A stretch of 64,000 nucleotides of DNA from Paramacrobiotus metropolitanus (GCF_019649055.1 NW_026570352.1:280275-344274); one strand, 5' to 3'. Shown: positions 23,401 through 34,269, counted from the stretch's first letter. Notes: a model not told the origin generated them from the sequence alone. Made by a program: numbers and translations.

Positions 23401-23472
23401 GGGATGAAGGGAATTTTCGACTGCAATATCTTTAGTGGGGCAGCGACTGAGACAGTCGGCATCCCCATGATT
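20455..23472 (-). CDS. Integrase and env N-terminal part in one open frame
   Basis: The frame is open from about 23472 to a TAG at 20455-20457; the first in-frame ATG is 23253. It first encodes the RNase H-integrase linker, then the integrase zinc-binding HHCC module (about 23200-23030). The catalytic triad is D (VDLMGP), D (VSDNG) and E (PVERVN), with exactly 35 residues between the last two. A GPY/F module follows (FRGPYKI, about 22270-22150). After a Ser/Asp-rich linker (about 22130-22060) the same frame enters env. There, a hydrophobic signal-like segment (VALFLLVSLILH, about 21350) precedes a Cys-rich ectodomain starting ACDCQAP. There is no stop between integrase and env, which is unusual because env is normally separate and expressed by splicing. 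Confidence 0.85.
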   Translation of the reverse strand, partial: NHGDADCLSRCPTKDIAVENSLHPLYVLEAYDLPALQREDKAIFKIIKLLEAPINSLTEQEKKDIRSYTLKDEMLFKHFIRQGEIYQLLYVPKKLRRQVLALSHDDKMSGHLGFTKTWERIKNRFYWRNIVTSVRLYVSSCLTCQTRNVNNQTQVGLLQNYSISKFPFETISVDLMGPLPLSYNGYKYIILAVDHFSKYAIAGALKTKEATEIANFLISNVLLIFSLPRKIVSDNGLEFTNRIFDQVLQLLNISHVHSSPYHSHANYPVERVNRSVQEIVSKYIDTYHKDWCLVLGYAIYAYNTALHSTTKFTSYFLMFGRESILPVDLVLPTDATLTSRNLYDRFSEIFELVIANVEHSQNQNLSYQNQFLKENTAFKVGDLVLLHKPTFKVKTSKKLTHMFRGPYKIIKQLGPVTFLLENIRGARKQEIAHISRLRVFKDRSVFTSDSEVDIKQSSEYSASSDSDSDSDILYTLNDNPNISAGEPENRIQRHSTRQTRPPDRLIHQLNNLQMYSERRIQGLALPGCSPRELENLILDQAVLIAGHDLPGYEEFINTPTRIVVTSDPIDHPLLNPYSFLRDGERPLNYGFYFPKNGKEFVANYVKTELEARLYILENYKPDYQCSPEEKLEIVNNFILTVTPYHTCFYSGDFSVPAFWVPIDNRSPRRAPKLRETAPVPQPPPPFETSIFRAPKLIANVALFLLVSLILHRAGAYTISACDCQAPRFLGVFDMSTYDSCHVPDSHTDVQLPVYYHLYSVVSNTPTFVGYACRIWVNVLFINEFFWGSTDTYDRSYPVAVGPADCWHLVQTLDCSGNTMLHDGNGFRFEAQPNGTAKWLRNSEYKSTNCLFGEVTLERSHDNSVVTSVQGNLSGHYSAGYGTHGHTTYVWQPNTQAREQRSCEKFAKIHEGSGVLVKTDYSIYVRDKFRQTDIYFNASVVSDCPATNITSYPLLNDQTLILQIFNYSTRKPLLLSTPGVVEHVDISKLTVRMQVYYSSSVHQHNQ

Positions 23473-23541
23473 TTACCACTATTGTAAAGGATAGTTATTT
23501 TGTACTCTGCTAAAAATACTAAAATAAAATAAAATAAATTA
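23473..23541 (-). other. Frame-broken window in RNase H end
   Basis: The main frame has stops at 23539, 23479 and 23473, yet the conserved RNase H tail (FLAEYKITI, then YNSGKIMG) is readable in another frame between them. One shift lies at a (TTTTA)n run and the other at a GGGG run, so the two cancel and the frame before and after is the same. Both are classic slippage or sequencing-error sites. About a dozen expected residues before FLAEY are replaced by the TTTTA repeat. Confidence 0.75.
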
Positions 23542-26500
23542 ATTAGTACTAAGTAGATAACATAAGGCATGGTGATCAGTTACTACTGTCACCATGCCTG
23601 ATATTAGATAAGGCCTAAATTTTACAAAACTCCAGTAGACTGCAAAACATTCGCGCTCTGTCGCACACCACCGTTGCTCGGTGTGCGACAGTGTGCGGCT
23701 GGCATAAGCTATTGGATGTAATAAATTCTCAAACTCTTGGAGAAGTACTACTCCAATTCCATAGCCGGAAGCGTCGGTATGAATAGTTACCGGCGCTCCG
23801 GGAATGTAATGCCTTAATATAGGAGACGACATCAGACAGTCCTTAAAGTATTGCAACGCTGTTTCTTGCTCCACGCCCCATACAAATGGAGTATCCTTCC
23901 GATCAAGTTTGCTAAGAGGAGCAGCAATCGTAGAGAAATTTTTTATATGCTTACGAAAGTAGTTAATTTTTCCGATTATGGTTTTTAATTCTTTTATATT
24001 TTTAGGTGATGGTATTGCAAGGATAGCTTTTACATTATCGGGATCAGGTTGAACGCCCGTAGGATTAACTAGGAACCCTAGCAGCCTGACCTCGTCGCTC
24101 ACAAAAACACATTTTTCGGGATTTAAAATTAAATTAGCATCCTGTAGTCGGCTTAAAACGAGTCCTAGATGCTGTATGTGTTCGTCGAAAGTTTTACTGT
24201 AGATGACAATGTCATCTATGTATGCTAGTACAAAATTCCATAAATACCCTGAGAATACTGTGTTCATAGTACATTGAAAAATACTAGGCGCGTTGCAGAG
24301 GCCAAATGGGACTACCTTATAATGGAAATGCTGCCCATTAACAATGAAACCTGTTTTTTCACGTGCATTCGTGGAGAGAGGAATTTGATGATAACCGCTT
24401 TTAAGATCTAAGGTTGTAAAGAACATACACCCACTTAACGCGTCGAGTATATCGTCTATACGAGGTATAGGATAGGCCATCTTCTTAGTTATTGAATTTA
24501 GTTTAGAGTAGTTTACGACAAAACGCATTTTTTTATTTTTCTTAGGTACTAAAAATGCTGGTGAAGCCCACGGGCCGAAAGAGTATTCAATTAGGTCTAA
24601 TTTCAGTAGCTCATTAATCTGCTCTTGAATGTGCTGCCGTTCTGTCATGTTGGTTCTATACGGTGCACAGTTAACCGGCATGTGCGTACCAGTGTCAATA
24701 TCCATTTGAAAATTCAAAGCGCAACCTAAAGGTTTTTTATTCGAGGGAAAGGCATTTTTGTGAAATTTTAAAAGATTTAATAAAGCCACTTTCTGGTTAG
24801 TTGAGATGTTTGTACCAATAGTTAAAGAGCCAAATTTAAATTCGTTGTCTGCATCAATATATGTCTGGTTAATAAAATCAGAATCAGATAGAGCAGGTGA
24901 AACTATTTCTGTAATAGCCGGTGTAGCGTTATTAATCGGTAGATACTGCCGAGAAGAATAAATTTCACGTGTACCGCAGTTAAATATAATACCAAAAAGT
25001 CCTAATGTGGGGAAGCCTAAAATCACGTCCTTATCGTGACCTAGTGTAGGTAAAACGTTAATTGTAATTGATTCCGTTATTCCAAATAGCGTTACTGATG
25101 CTACTACGGTCCCCAGAATGGAAACCAGAGTGCCGTCAATTAGGATAACTTTCTGAGTTACGCTATTTAGTAATAGTCCGCACTTATTTAGCACATACAT
25201 AGAACATACATTAATACCTGCGCCGGTATCTAGCAAGGTCCGGCAGCTATAATTATTAACAGTTGCTTCAACGATCGGCAACTCGATCTGCGGTTTCACT
25301 TCTGAATTAATTACGTTAACTTGCTGGTACCCAATAGAATTTAAAGGTCTGGGCGTATATACCGCGTTTGTGAGAGGTTGAAAATTATTTTGTGCATTTG
25401 GGTTATGATGAGTTGGTTGTGGGTGAGAACTCGTTTCCGCTCGCATATTTTGAGTGTTAATTTGAGCGTTTTGGCGTCCACGGCACAGGTCCGTGGAGTG
25501 ACCATACCTTTTGTGGAAATCACAATAGGGCCTATTAGCTATTGACCTCGTAAAATGGTTCAGGTTAGGAGCACTGTGCGATTTAAAAGAGGCCTGTTTA
25601 TTGTTTGGGTTATTATTATTGTTGATGTTGCAGTATCGGCTAGTGTGACCCGGCTGGTTGCACTTATAGCAAATATTGTTATAATTATTAGGATTATTAT
25701 AGTTATTAAGATTAGTGTAGTTATTATTATTATAGCTATTATTGTTTTCGGAAAACTGTCTACTTTTGGTACGACACTCGTTTTCGGAGTGTCCAAACCG
25801 TCCACAAAATGAACACCGTTTGTTATTGAAGCCGGCCGCGTGGGAGTGCTGGCGCCGGCGACAGTTATCCAGATTATGACCTGGCATACGACAATTAGTG
25901 CAATATCTAGCATGAGAAGTACCTGGACCTGAGCTACGATAGGGAGAGCGCCGGCGACACTGAGAAATTTCATGGCCGATACGTTTACAGTAAGTACAAA
26001 AAATACTACTAGTGTTACGTAAAGATTTAGCATGAAATTTGTTTAATGCATAATGTTTATCGTAAAATTTATTTTCAACGTCGGGTAATGTGACCTGCTC
26101 TACCGGAGCCATATCTACATCAAAAAGTTTGCGACGCATTAAGCGCTGTAGTTCAAACACTGTGTTACAATCTGATAGAAACTCCTCCGGCGTCTTGGAT
26201 TTCATCGGTAAAACCTTCTCGAGAAGGTCACCGTGCAGCCCTCTGGTTAGATAATCGACTTTCTCGCTATCATCCATCATTGGATTCACTGAGTTACACA
26301 TGTCCAGAACATCATTAACGTAGTCTGTTACATTTTCGTTTTCTTTTATTTTTCTATTGCGTAGCTGTCGTTTCATATTTTCAATAAAATCTGGGGGACG
26401 GAATTGATTTGTGAGAGCTGCCTCCAAGAGATCCCAACCATCGGCCGTGCCGACGTCGTTCGCTCGTAGTTGAATATACCAACTACGAGCGAAAGATTCG

Positions 26501-26922
26501 ACGTACATAGGGAAACGTTTGCACTTTTTCTCACTCGACCAATCATTAGCAAAGGCTGTTAAATTGAAGTGTTCAAGCCAAGCAGTAACATTTTCGCCTG
26601 CCTTTCCACCAAATCGTGGAATTTCTACCGTTGTTCCCAGGCCCGTACGCTCAAGCGCGCGGGTCAACGCGTCAATCTCTACAACATCGGCGTAGCGCAC
26701 CGCACCAATCCGGCCTGCAGAGATGGGGTGATCATCACCCGGCAGGCCGGCCCGACTATAGACGCGCACTCTGTCGTTTGATGTAGGATGCGGCGTAGGC
26801 GCACGATGCTGATCCGGATCAACCGACCGTTCGCGGCGATCTTGATTCTCGATTTCTTCCATTCGTTTGCGAAAAGATGATCGCAAATTGTTAAAAGTGT
26901 CTTTCAGAGTATCTCTGATCAT
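23542..26922 (-). CDS. Gag-protease-RT-RNase H polyprotein
   Basis: 1,127 codons from ATG 26922 (stop at 23539-23541). The N-terminal third is a Ty3/gypsy-type gag with capsid-like sequence (RSWYIQLRAN). Five zinc knuckles follow: CTYC, CTNC, CSFC and CYKC types are CX2CX4HX4C, and the fifth (CDFHKRYGHSTDLC) has His for the second Cys. Asn-rich linkers lie between them. An aspartic protease motif LDTGAG is near 25230, then reverse transcriptase with YIDD near 24215, and RNase H beginning HTDASGYGIG near 23780. Gag and pol share one frame, so no frameshift site is needed. The product packages and copies the element RNA. The end is truncated by the shift in the RNase H tail. Confidence 0.92.
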
Positions 26923-28799
26923 TTAGCTACCCGGCTCGTGGAGGCCGTCTATTTGAAGTCTGATTTATTTTTTGATTGTAAAAATTATTTTTTTCCGATA
27001 CTTACTATGTACGCCTGCTGGTAAACGTAGTTTACACGCCTATAGTAAGCCGACCTACGGAGCACGGAAAACCCAACCCTGTAAGCTAGATCAGCGTGAA
27101 CGCCGCGGAAATGCGGCATAAACTAGGCGCGTTGATCAGCACACCGGAGCGCTTGTGTAGGGAACACCGGTGGGTATTGCGCGGCTATTAAAAGCGATTG
27201 AACTTGGGTCAAACCGGATACCTCGTATAATTGCTATTGATAGCGCTGAAGGACTGTATGATGCACAAAAATGTAATAACTGACGTTAATGATGCTTCTA
27301 TGCCTGGGAAAATCTAAGTATCCTGACGGCTGGGATGCCTTCAGTAGATCTGTGAGTACTGCTATTACTACCTAATATATGCAAGGAATGCTAATTGACA
27401 AAAATTATTAAAAGGGAAAAGACCAGGGAAGTATTGGAGAGGTAATAACAGGGCAAAGAAAAGTATACAGTAGTCTAGAAGATTTATGACATGGGAAACG
27501 ACTGCCTCTGAAGATTTTATGATGGTATTAAGTGAGCGGTCGAACTGGACGCAGGTGGATAATAGCTAGATAATGGGAAGATATCTTGATGGGAAAAATG
27601 CTAACGACCCTGAGCAGGTGCAATTATAAAGACGAAATGCAAAAAGTGCAATCAAGCCGTGCCACTAATTATTTATGCGGAATGTGCCTGAACCGGCCGG
27701 GGTGCGGCCGACTAAGTCCTGCTTAAAAGTCACCAAAGTTGATACAGACTATGTATTCTTGCTTGAAACACTAAGAAAAGAAATGTTTTTGTGTCGTTTG
27801 TGAATTTATTTAGTTGTAATGCGTTGATTGAAATTAAGTGTGCAAGTGACAGATAGCTGCCGTTTATACGCCCATACATGTAAATAACAGTGAATTATTC
27901 TCAATGCACAGTGGAGTATGCAATATCACACTGGAGTACTTGGCATATACAAAGCACAAAGTAATCGTGTACAATTTAGAGTAATAATTCACGAATACTG
28001 TTTAAGGGCAACGTTAGTCTGGTAACTGGAGAGTTCGCTTTATAATTAGATGAAAAAGTATATAAGTTATGTATTAAATAAGTACTATGTAAGTATTAGT
28101 ACCGATTAGTAGTGCTAAGATTGTAAAGTTAGCAAACGAATTAACTAATATTGAAGGTCAGCAACAACACACGTTTTTTACTAGTACGGCACAGCGCAGT
28201 CGGAACACAGGTGCAACTAATCGCAAAAGACTTTTTTCTTTATTTTGTTCAGAAACTAAGTGGTAAGTAAGTAGAGAGATTATATCACCTGAATAATAAT
28301 ACTATTGTAATGTATACTCGTAGTAATTGTTATGCCGGTAACAGTAGTACTTTAATATTGTATCAATAGAGATAAAGTTATTATTGAATATGCAGTAGTA
28401 TGTACGTAGTAGATATGATAATAACAAATAAGAGTAAAAGTAGTGACACTAAGCGTATTAATTACGGTGTATAACGGGTATGCAACTTGTAGATAAGTGA
28501 TATATAAATATGACTTCCTCGAATTCCGATGCGTTAGTTTTTTTTGAGAGATTTTATGGTGCAATTTGTACTTACCTGACGGCTGTGGTCGGTGAAAACG
28601 TCGAACGTGCGCCGCTAGAGCCGGAAAGTGGGAGATGCAGGGGAGAGGAGGATCCGGATGATCAGGCCGGATGCAGAAGTGGGAAAGCGAGGGTTTGGGG
28701 AGAGCGATTGGCAAAAGATGCGTAGGCGGCAGTTCGGGATGGGACGCAATGCGTCGTCGTAACAAACGTCGCTGCACGGTAAAGGTCAACGTCGTGTCA
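26923..28799 (-). other. Long untranslated leader of the LTR element
   Basis: About 1.9 kb between primer site and gag, long for this class. One frame (28352-28789) is open for 145 codons but begins without ATG and has no recognised domain. A strong splice donor at 28575 lies inside it. I see no internal promoter or structured RNA that I can name. Confidence 0.6.
28570..28580 (-). promoter_or_regulatory. Candidate splice donor for subgenomic env RNA
   Basis: In element sense the sequence reads CCGTCAG|GTAAGTAC, a near-consensus donor, with the junction between 28576 and 28575. Env of errantivirus-like elements is commonly made from a spliced RNA. A matching acceptor candidate, TTTTTCAG just upstream of the env signal segment, has its AG at 21510-21511. 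The pairing is inference. Confidence 0.5.
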
Positions 28800-28816
28800 A
28801 GCGGGGCTCGGCACCA
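28800..28816 (-). promoter_or_regulatory. Primer binding site
   Basis: Two bases after the 5' LTR, in element sense, lies TGGTGCCGAGCCCCG. The TGG start complements the CCA tail of a tRNA. The first nine bases match what a tRNA-Phe 3' end would pair with, but the next bases differ, so the primer tRNA is not certain. Confidence 0.7.
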
Positions 28817-28818
28817 AA

Positions 28819-29137
28819 TGTAGCGTAATGGCTACTAACTGTATGAATCGTTATGCAATCGAACGGCGAATTCTCAGTTGTACTCGTATTTATTCGGAAA
28901 TTGCAATTCGGAAAGTCGGAAAGTTGGAAGTGAGTAAAGCTTCCTCTGACCAGTGACCAGCTCAACACATGCACACTAAGAAATGTTCAGGAAATGCCCA
29001 AAGGCGATTCTAGTGAATGTCCACACCTTTGCTCAGAAGATGCACAAATAGGAAAACAGGAATAACCATTAGCTGTACTCGTATGAATATACACGTATAC
29101 ACACAGAATGTGCCGATGGTAACGTACAAGCGTTACA
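28819..29137 (-). repeat. 5' LTR
   Basis: 319 bp and the same as 18983-19301 by direct reading. It drives transcription toward lower coordinates. I could not place a TATA box confidently. Confidence 0.95.
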
Positions 29138-29141
29138 GTAT

Positions 29142-31576
29142 CGACTTGATTCGGCGGTACTACTAATGATCTGGCGGCACTACAAATGCATGCAACAAGA
29201 TATCTACGGCTGTAGATACAACTCATACAAGATATCCACAAGAATCTACGGCTGCCTAGCTGATAACTCGATATATTTGTCATTCGCTACTGTATGTGGT
29301 TCTGCTGTCGGAAGGCTAGATGGAGCAACCGCTCCTCTGCAAGAACAATAAACTTTACTATTGATCCCACTGCACATACATGCTTAAAACCCGAAAGAGC
29401 AAAAATCTTTAAGTGTAGGATTTAAGCACTTTGCGATTTATCCGATATCACAACTTTCCGTCTCAGAATAGATGCATTATCGGCAACGCGCGCATGGTTC
29501 CATTACAAATACTGTATCTGTAGTTACACTTTATTGCAAAAGTTTACCAAAAATATTTAAAGAATAATTGTTGTCACGTATTGAAATACGACGTTTCTTC
29601 CAGACTGATCATAGAACAACTGATTCATTAATATCGCAAATAATCAATAGAGTACTGTAGATATGTAATAATAGTACAACAATAATAGTTGCTAGGTCAG
29701 TACATCACAATTGTATTATCACTAAACACACAAACCCACCAATTACAAGGTTGGCCAAAATTACTGTATTTTCCCGGTTACGAGATGTTACCGATATGTT
29801 TCTTGGACGGTTAATAAAAATAAATAGATAACGGTATCTACAATACATGCTGGCACTTCCGTGTAAATCCTCACGCGGGAAGATATGCCACGATAATCGC
29901 TTTCGTTGTGCATGGGTACGCTGTACGCGCAATCTTTGCACTGCTGTTTCACCTCCATGGGGATTCCAAAACAACGCCATTCCGTGGTCACCGGTGATGC
30001 CAGACGCTAGCAGATGCGCACTAAGTGGGATGGCAACGGGCATGCATGGGCGTGGTAGTTGGCACAAGATTCCCGGAGAACAAACAACACCGCTTTCATC
30101 GAGCCTGTCGAAAGTGCTGGCCCGGAAGGCCTCCAACGTCAATCCCGTAAGTAACCAGCACCCAACGCTCTTCTTTTCCTGGGCTTCTATCAGACTGACC
30201 GAGACGCCCGAATCACCGTTCTATAGTGCGGGAGAACCGGCAATCGTGGTCGCCACTTATCCGCACAGCTGATTGTCTTTGAATACAATTACACTGGATT
30301 TTGACTTTGTTGTATTAGCTACTTTTTAATTTCGTTGGCCGGGGGCCATCCTTTGAGGGGCCATCCCATCTTGACGTCCATGGTGGATACTGCCTGTACA
30401 TTATTCGGACCGTTTTTCGAATGTCCAACCGAAAAACTGTACCAAGAATGGACTTCAGAATTCAAGTTGCTCCCGCTATTTTGGCCGATATTGCAGAAGA
30501 GCGGTTGCAGCAAATATCAAAAACTTAAAGAAACGAAGCAGGCAACAGGGTCACACCTCACGGGACTAATGGGAGTATCAAAACTGCAGAAAGTATGCTG
30601 AACAATATCCAGTCTTTTCTACAATGACAGCAGCTACATTAATTACTCGATTTCTGTCGCTGGACAGATCGGGAAGGATATAAATGAGAATCGGTAGAAC
30701 AATATATGCATACAACTTCTTTCTTTGGTTATTGTACCACAACTGCGAGGGTACTTTATTACTGTATGGTCATCTCGAAAATCAAATTCAACTTGATGCT
30801 ACAAATTATTTTGTGGATGGTTTACTGGACCTGCTAAGCGAAATTTGCTGTTCAAGATAAACTGTGACTGTTTTGCGCCGGTGTCTCAACTGCACCAGAA
30901 AGCCTATGTTAGTAACCTATTATTTTTAAAAACTTCGTTCGGAGTACAAGCTTGTCCTGTAATTTCTGCCCGTTCAAGACAGCGAAATACTTATATAAAT
31001 TTGCGTGTTACGCCAAACTCCATGTTACGGCGTGCCATGCCACACTGCTTAAATACGTAACATGCATCTGGCTGGCTGGTGGCTTGGTGCTCGCCAGATA
31101 ATTTAATGAAAATAACGGTAACTGCCTGGCGCAAGGTGACTAAAAAACGGTCGGTGTAGTAATGGACAATCTAACTGCGGAGCGCAATTAAGCAATCCGA
31201 TAAGCGTAGTGACGCGGCCATCGTTTTAAGCGCAAATTTCGCGCTAGCTACGACAGAAATTACCGGACAAACTTGTACACTTTAACTTGAGAAGAAAATG
31301 TCGATGAAGGAGCGTCAACTGCAGTTAAGACTTTTAGACTGACTAACAAATAAGGTCGGTGTAGGGACTTTAAGGCTACATTCCAAAAAAGTGCCACTCT
31401 GTTAATTCTGCTATGGTGTTAGTACTTATGCACACGATTTCATGATTTCATCAAAACATGGCTGTTACATCAGAATCAGGATCCAGTAATATTGGATTCA
31501 AAGACAATCTGTAACAGCTGCTGTAGATCATCCCATAAGCACGTTGTTTCTGCTCTTAAATACCTCTTTGAAATTT
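29142..31576. other. Duplicated flank without intact gene
   Basis: Parts match the region upstream of glycosyltransferase copy B: 29430-29570 resembles 33370-33520, and 30166-30260 resembles 33808-33900. It is therefore the rest of duplication unit A, pushed away from its gene by the LTR element. Open frames at 29705-30272 run on both strands with no recognised domain. The remainder up to copy B shows nothing supportable. Confidence 0.5.
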
Positions 31577-32969
31577 TTAATTTGATTTTGCTGCTATAGT
31601 TGTCGTCATTGTCGTTAGTCCAAGGGTTGTTGCAGTAGGCTCCGAAGTAGGTTTACTGTAAGACGTGCTCGTTCCAACCGGGTTCGTGGCCAGCATCCTC
31701 GTTGTCCTTGTCGAGGGGCTCGTTGCAAATCGAAAAACTTGCCAGGCTTCGGCTTGTATGAAATGCAGCATCTCCCAGAAGGAAGAATTCACAGCTTTAT
31801 TTCTTGTACTGCTCTCTGTGCCTTCGCAACCGTGGTCGTAGTAGTGCCACGCGGGGATGTTCTTGTACGGCACAGGTCCAGTGTAGTATTTGGAGTGATT
31901 GGACATTTGGGTATCTACGTACAGAGTTTTGTGATACAGTTCATTCTTGCTGTAAATTTCTAAAGGGACACTGCCGCTATTGTGCAGCCAAGCGGTTTGA
32001 TAATCGTAGCGATAGCGCTTCAGTACGTCCCGGATGTAGGGATGTCCTTTTCGGCATGCGAAGAATCCACTGTTCATTATGCGGTCCTCGCGGGATAGTA
32101 GGCAGTCGTATTTACCATCTCTCCATTCTTTCACCAAAGCTGTAAATGAAGGACGCAAAGCACTTGGTATGCTCGTACTTTATTGAATTAAAGACTTAAC
32201 CAATATATTATTTGTTAAACCTGCACAAACACTCAAAGGGTAACAAATTCCAAACATATAATGAAACATCGGTAGCTATCCGCGTTACTGGGCATAACTG
32301 GCCGCACGTTGGATCACGGATCACCCCAAAACAGTAGTGGTAGTTTCCTTAAAGCTACAGCCAGTCATATAGGTTTACTATATATGGTAAAAGGTTTGTC
32401 CACTTACAACGGATTTGTGGAAGATAAAATACATCCAAATCGCTGGCCATGCCGCCATATCGGTACACCACGTTGTACTTGACGAAATCGGCTTCGTGAA
32501 AGATATTCTCAATGCGGCGCCCGTTGAGGGTGAACCGTTGACGAGTGTAGACAATCTCGATCACGGAATAATTGGTGATCATATAGCAGCCAGCAAACGG
32601 CCAGTGGTCAGGATAATTGGTGTGAAGGTAGATTTTGGCCGGCTGCACAAAAAGAATTATGGAAGCGATACTCAGGCATTGCGTCCAGCAAAGGGTATGC
32701 GAGTCTCGGTTGGGCGGATCCTTGTACAGTCGCACGATATGTACCGGAAACTCGTTGCCTTGCTCGGGGATGATAGCTGTTTTCAGCACGTCAGGTCCAG
32801 GGCTGTCTTTATCAGCTATCGTATCCCAGCTAGGCAGTGTTAAATAACCGGTAGTGTTGAGCTGGTCCACAGGAAACGGGAATTTGTAAGAAACAACGTG
32901 AAACATTCCTATGCAGAGGTATATTGCACCCAAAGATATGGTTATGACAGCCTGCCAAACCCTACTCAT
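31577..32969 (-). CDS. GT32-like glycosyltransferase, copy B, intact
   Basis: Exon 1 is 32408-32969 (ATG 32969) and exon 2 is 31577-32139. The 268-base intron has donor T|GTAAGT and acceptor TTTACAG, with matching phase, giving 374 residues. Layout is a type II membrane protein: short N-terminus, one anchor at about residues 5-30, a lumenal stem, then a catalytic domain with the DXD sugar-binding site YRYGGMASDLDVFYLP (about residues 172-185). Conserved NSGFFACRKGHP and a C-terminal WHYYDHGCEG segment follow, plus a Ser/Thr-rich tail. This matches the DXD family that includes animal alpha-1,4-galactosyl- and N-acetylglucosaminyltransferases acting in the Golgi on glycans or glycolipids. Donor and acceptor sugars cannot be told from sequence. 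All sites mutated in copy A are intact here. Confidence 0.8.
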
Positions 32970-33807
32970 TGTCGACAATAGTTATTAAAGTTAAACTTGA
33001 GGAATGATGTGCATGTTTTCTCATTTATTATGTCGTAAACGAATAGCATAGCACACTGGCATAGCAAAACTGGGCTCATGAAACAAAAATTACCAATTAT
33101 AATATTTCAGCAGAAAGCAGACCGTGCTTTCCACTGTAATTAACGGTACCTCTGTAATGTACCGGCAACCCGGCATTGCGTGTAAACAATTCTGACCATA
33201 ATTTCCAACACGTACATATGGCAAGCAGACGGCCAACAATTACTGTAGTCTCTATGACCCGGAAGTACGAATAGTATCGATTTTGTGATACTGCAAGCGT
33301 ACGGTGCATACAACACTCACGTAATACAGTTTTAATTTCAGTATAAGATTTTGAAAATTAAACAGCTACATCACGATTTGTTGAAAACCATAACTTTCCA
33401 TCTCAGAGCAAATGCAACATGTATCGGCAACGTAATACGTAGCTCGTTTTCTCCAAAAATTAATAAAGCTGCTGTACTGCGCAAAATTTTCAAAACGATT
33501 AAAGAAATTAATTACATTACCGCTTAATACAGTAACCACTGCATAATTTCGCAAAACTACGGTAGCCGGCTATAATTCGTTACCGGTTATTGGTTACTTG
33601 TCTTCGACCGTCATTAAGAATAGTGCGATTACATGCACACATAAATCACTTCATTAGCAAAATAATTACATACAGTTACAGTAAAGCAATGAAAGAGTAC
33701 TCGTAGTTATCCGCGAAATATTGCTCGTTGTTTCAGGAAAACTACTGATTACAAAGAAAATCATGATAAATTTTTAAGCCTTAAAATTATTATCACCACC
33801 ACACGGC

Positions 33808-33900
33808 ACTCTTCTTTTCGCGGTCTCCATCAGGCTGACAGGAACACCCGAACCACACTTCAGATACTGCGCGACCGGCACTCGTGGCGACCACCCCGTT
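33808..33900. repeat. Paralogous segment of duplication unit B
   Basis: Resembles 30166-30260 in the same orientation (shared CTCTTCTTTTC at the start and CGTGGTCGCCAC/CGTGGCGACCAC toward the end). Both copies encode a short S-I-R-L-T-x-T-P-E stretch on the plus strand, but neither continues into a recognisable protein. It marks the far side of the segmental duplication. Confidence 0.55.
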
Positions 33901-34269
33901 ACTCCAACTCGTGCCGGTTTTGCGGAAGATCGGGCGGATGTCCACGCTGCTCATACCGACGTTCAGGAGGGCGAAGGCGCATACCCACCCACACCGGAAC
34001 TTCTTATAACGGGGCGCATGCACCGGGACCAGCCTTCCATATGACGATGCACTTCCGGTCCAACAGCAAGATGCATATAAAAAAGAATCAACACCACGCA
34101 GTAGCAAAAGTGGCGTTGATGCACGACTAGCAGGTGTCCGACTAGCAAATGTCCCTTGGAGCAGTCGGGATACGAAGTGTATAAAGGTTCAAGTCCCTAC
34201 GGCGGTTCAAGGTTTGGCACGGGAAAAGGTCACGCTGAATATCAGCGGCAGTCTGGCGTTCATCACTTA

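Larger units (their letters stand above)
18979..29141 (-). mobile_element. Complete env-bearing Ty3/gypsy-type LTR element with target duplication
   Basis: The element proper is 18983-29137 (10,155 bp), transcribed on the minus strand, with 319-bp LTRs that begin TGTA and end TACA. A 4-bp direct repeat GTAT flanks it (18979-18982 and 29138-29141). Order in its own 5'-3' sense: LTR, primer site, 1.9-kb leader, gag, protease, RT, RNase H, integrase, env, LTR. RT before integrase plus a GPY/F module identify the Ty3/gypsy lineage. The env gene makes it errantivirus-like in layout. Identical LTRs imply recent insertion. It lies in the 5' flank of glycosyltransferase copy A; copy B keeps the equivalent empty region near 33260-33270. 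The coding line is interrupted at 23473-23541 and at one TAG (20455). Confidence 0.95.

Noticed and set aside
23541-23571. A 31-base GT...TTTTAG stretch in pol that resembles an intron
   Set aside because: Too short for the introns here (minimum seen 50), and removing it does not restore the frame; slippage in a TTTTA run fits better.
25555-26033. Hydrophobic-looking frames overlapping gag
   Set aside because: Shadows of Asn-rich codons in the gag zinc-knuckle linkers.
26440-26490. Short inverted repeat inside gag (GCTCGTAGTTG and complement)
   Set aside because: 11-bp arms within conserved coding sequence, expected occasionally by chance.
28352-28789. 145-codon frame in the LTR element leader as an extra gene
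   Set aside because: No ATG near its start, low-complexity C-terminal half, and it contains a strong splice donor.
29705-30272. Overlapping 145- and 141-codon frames on opposite strands
   Set aside because: Neither shows a domain, and the paralogous segment near 33808 does not preserve either frame.
34150-34230. T-loop-like GGTTCAAGTCC suggesting a tRNA
   Set aside because: No matching acceptor stem or anticodon arm can be folded around it.
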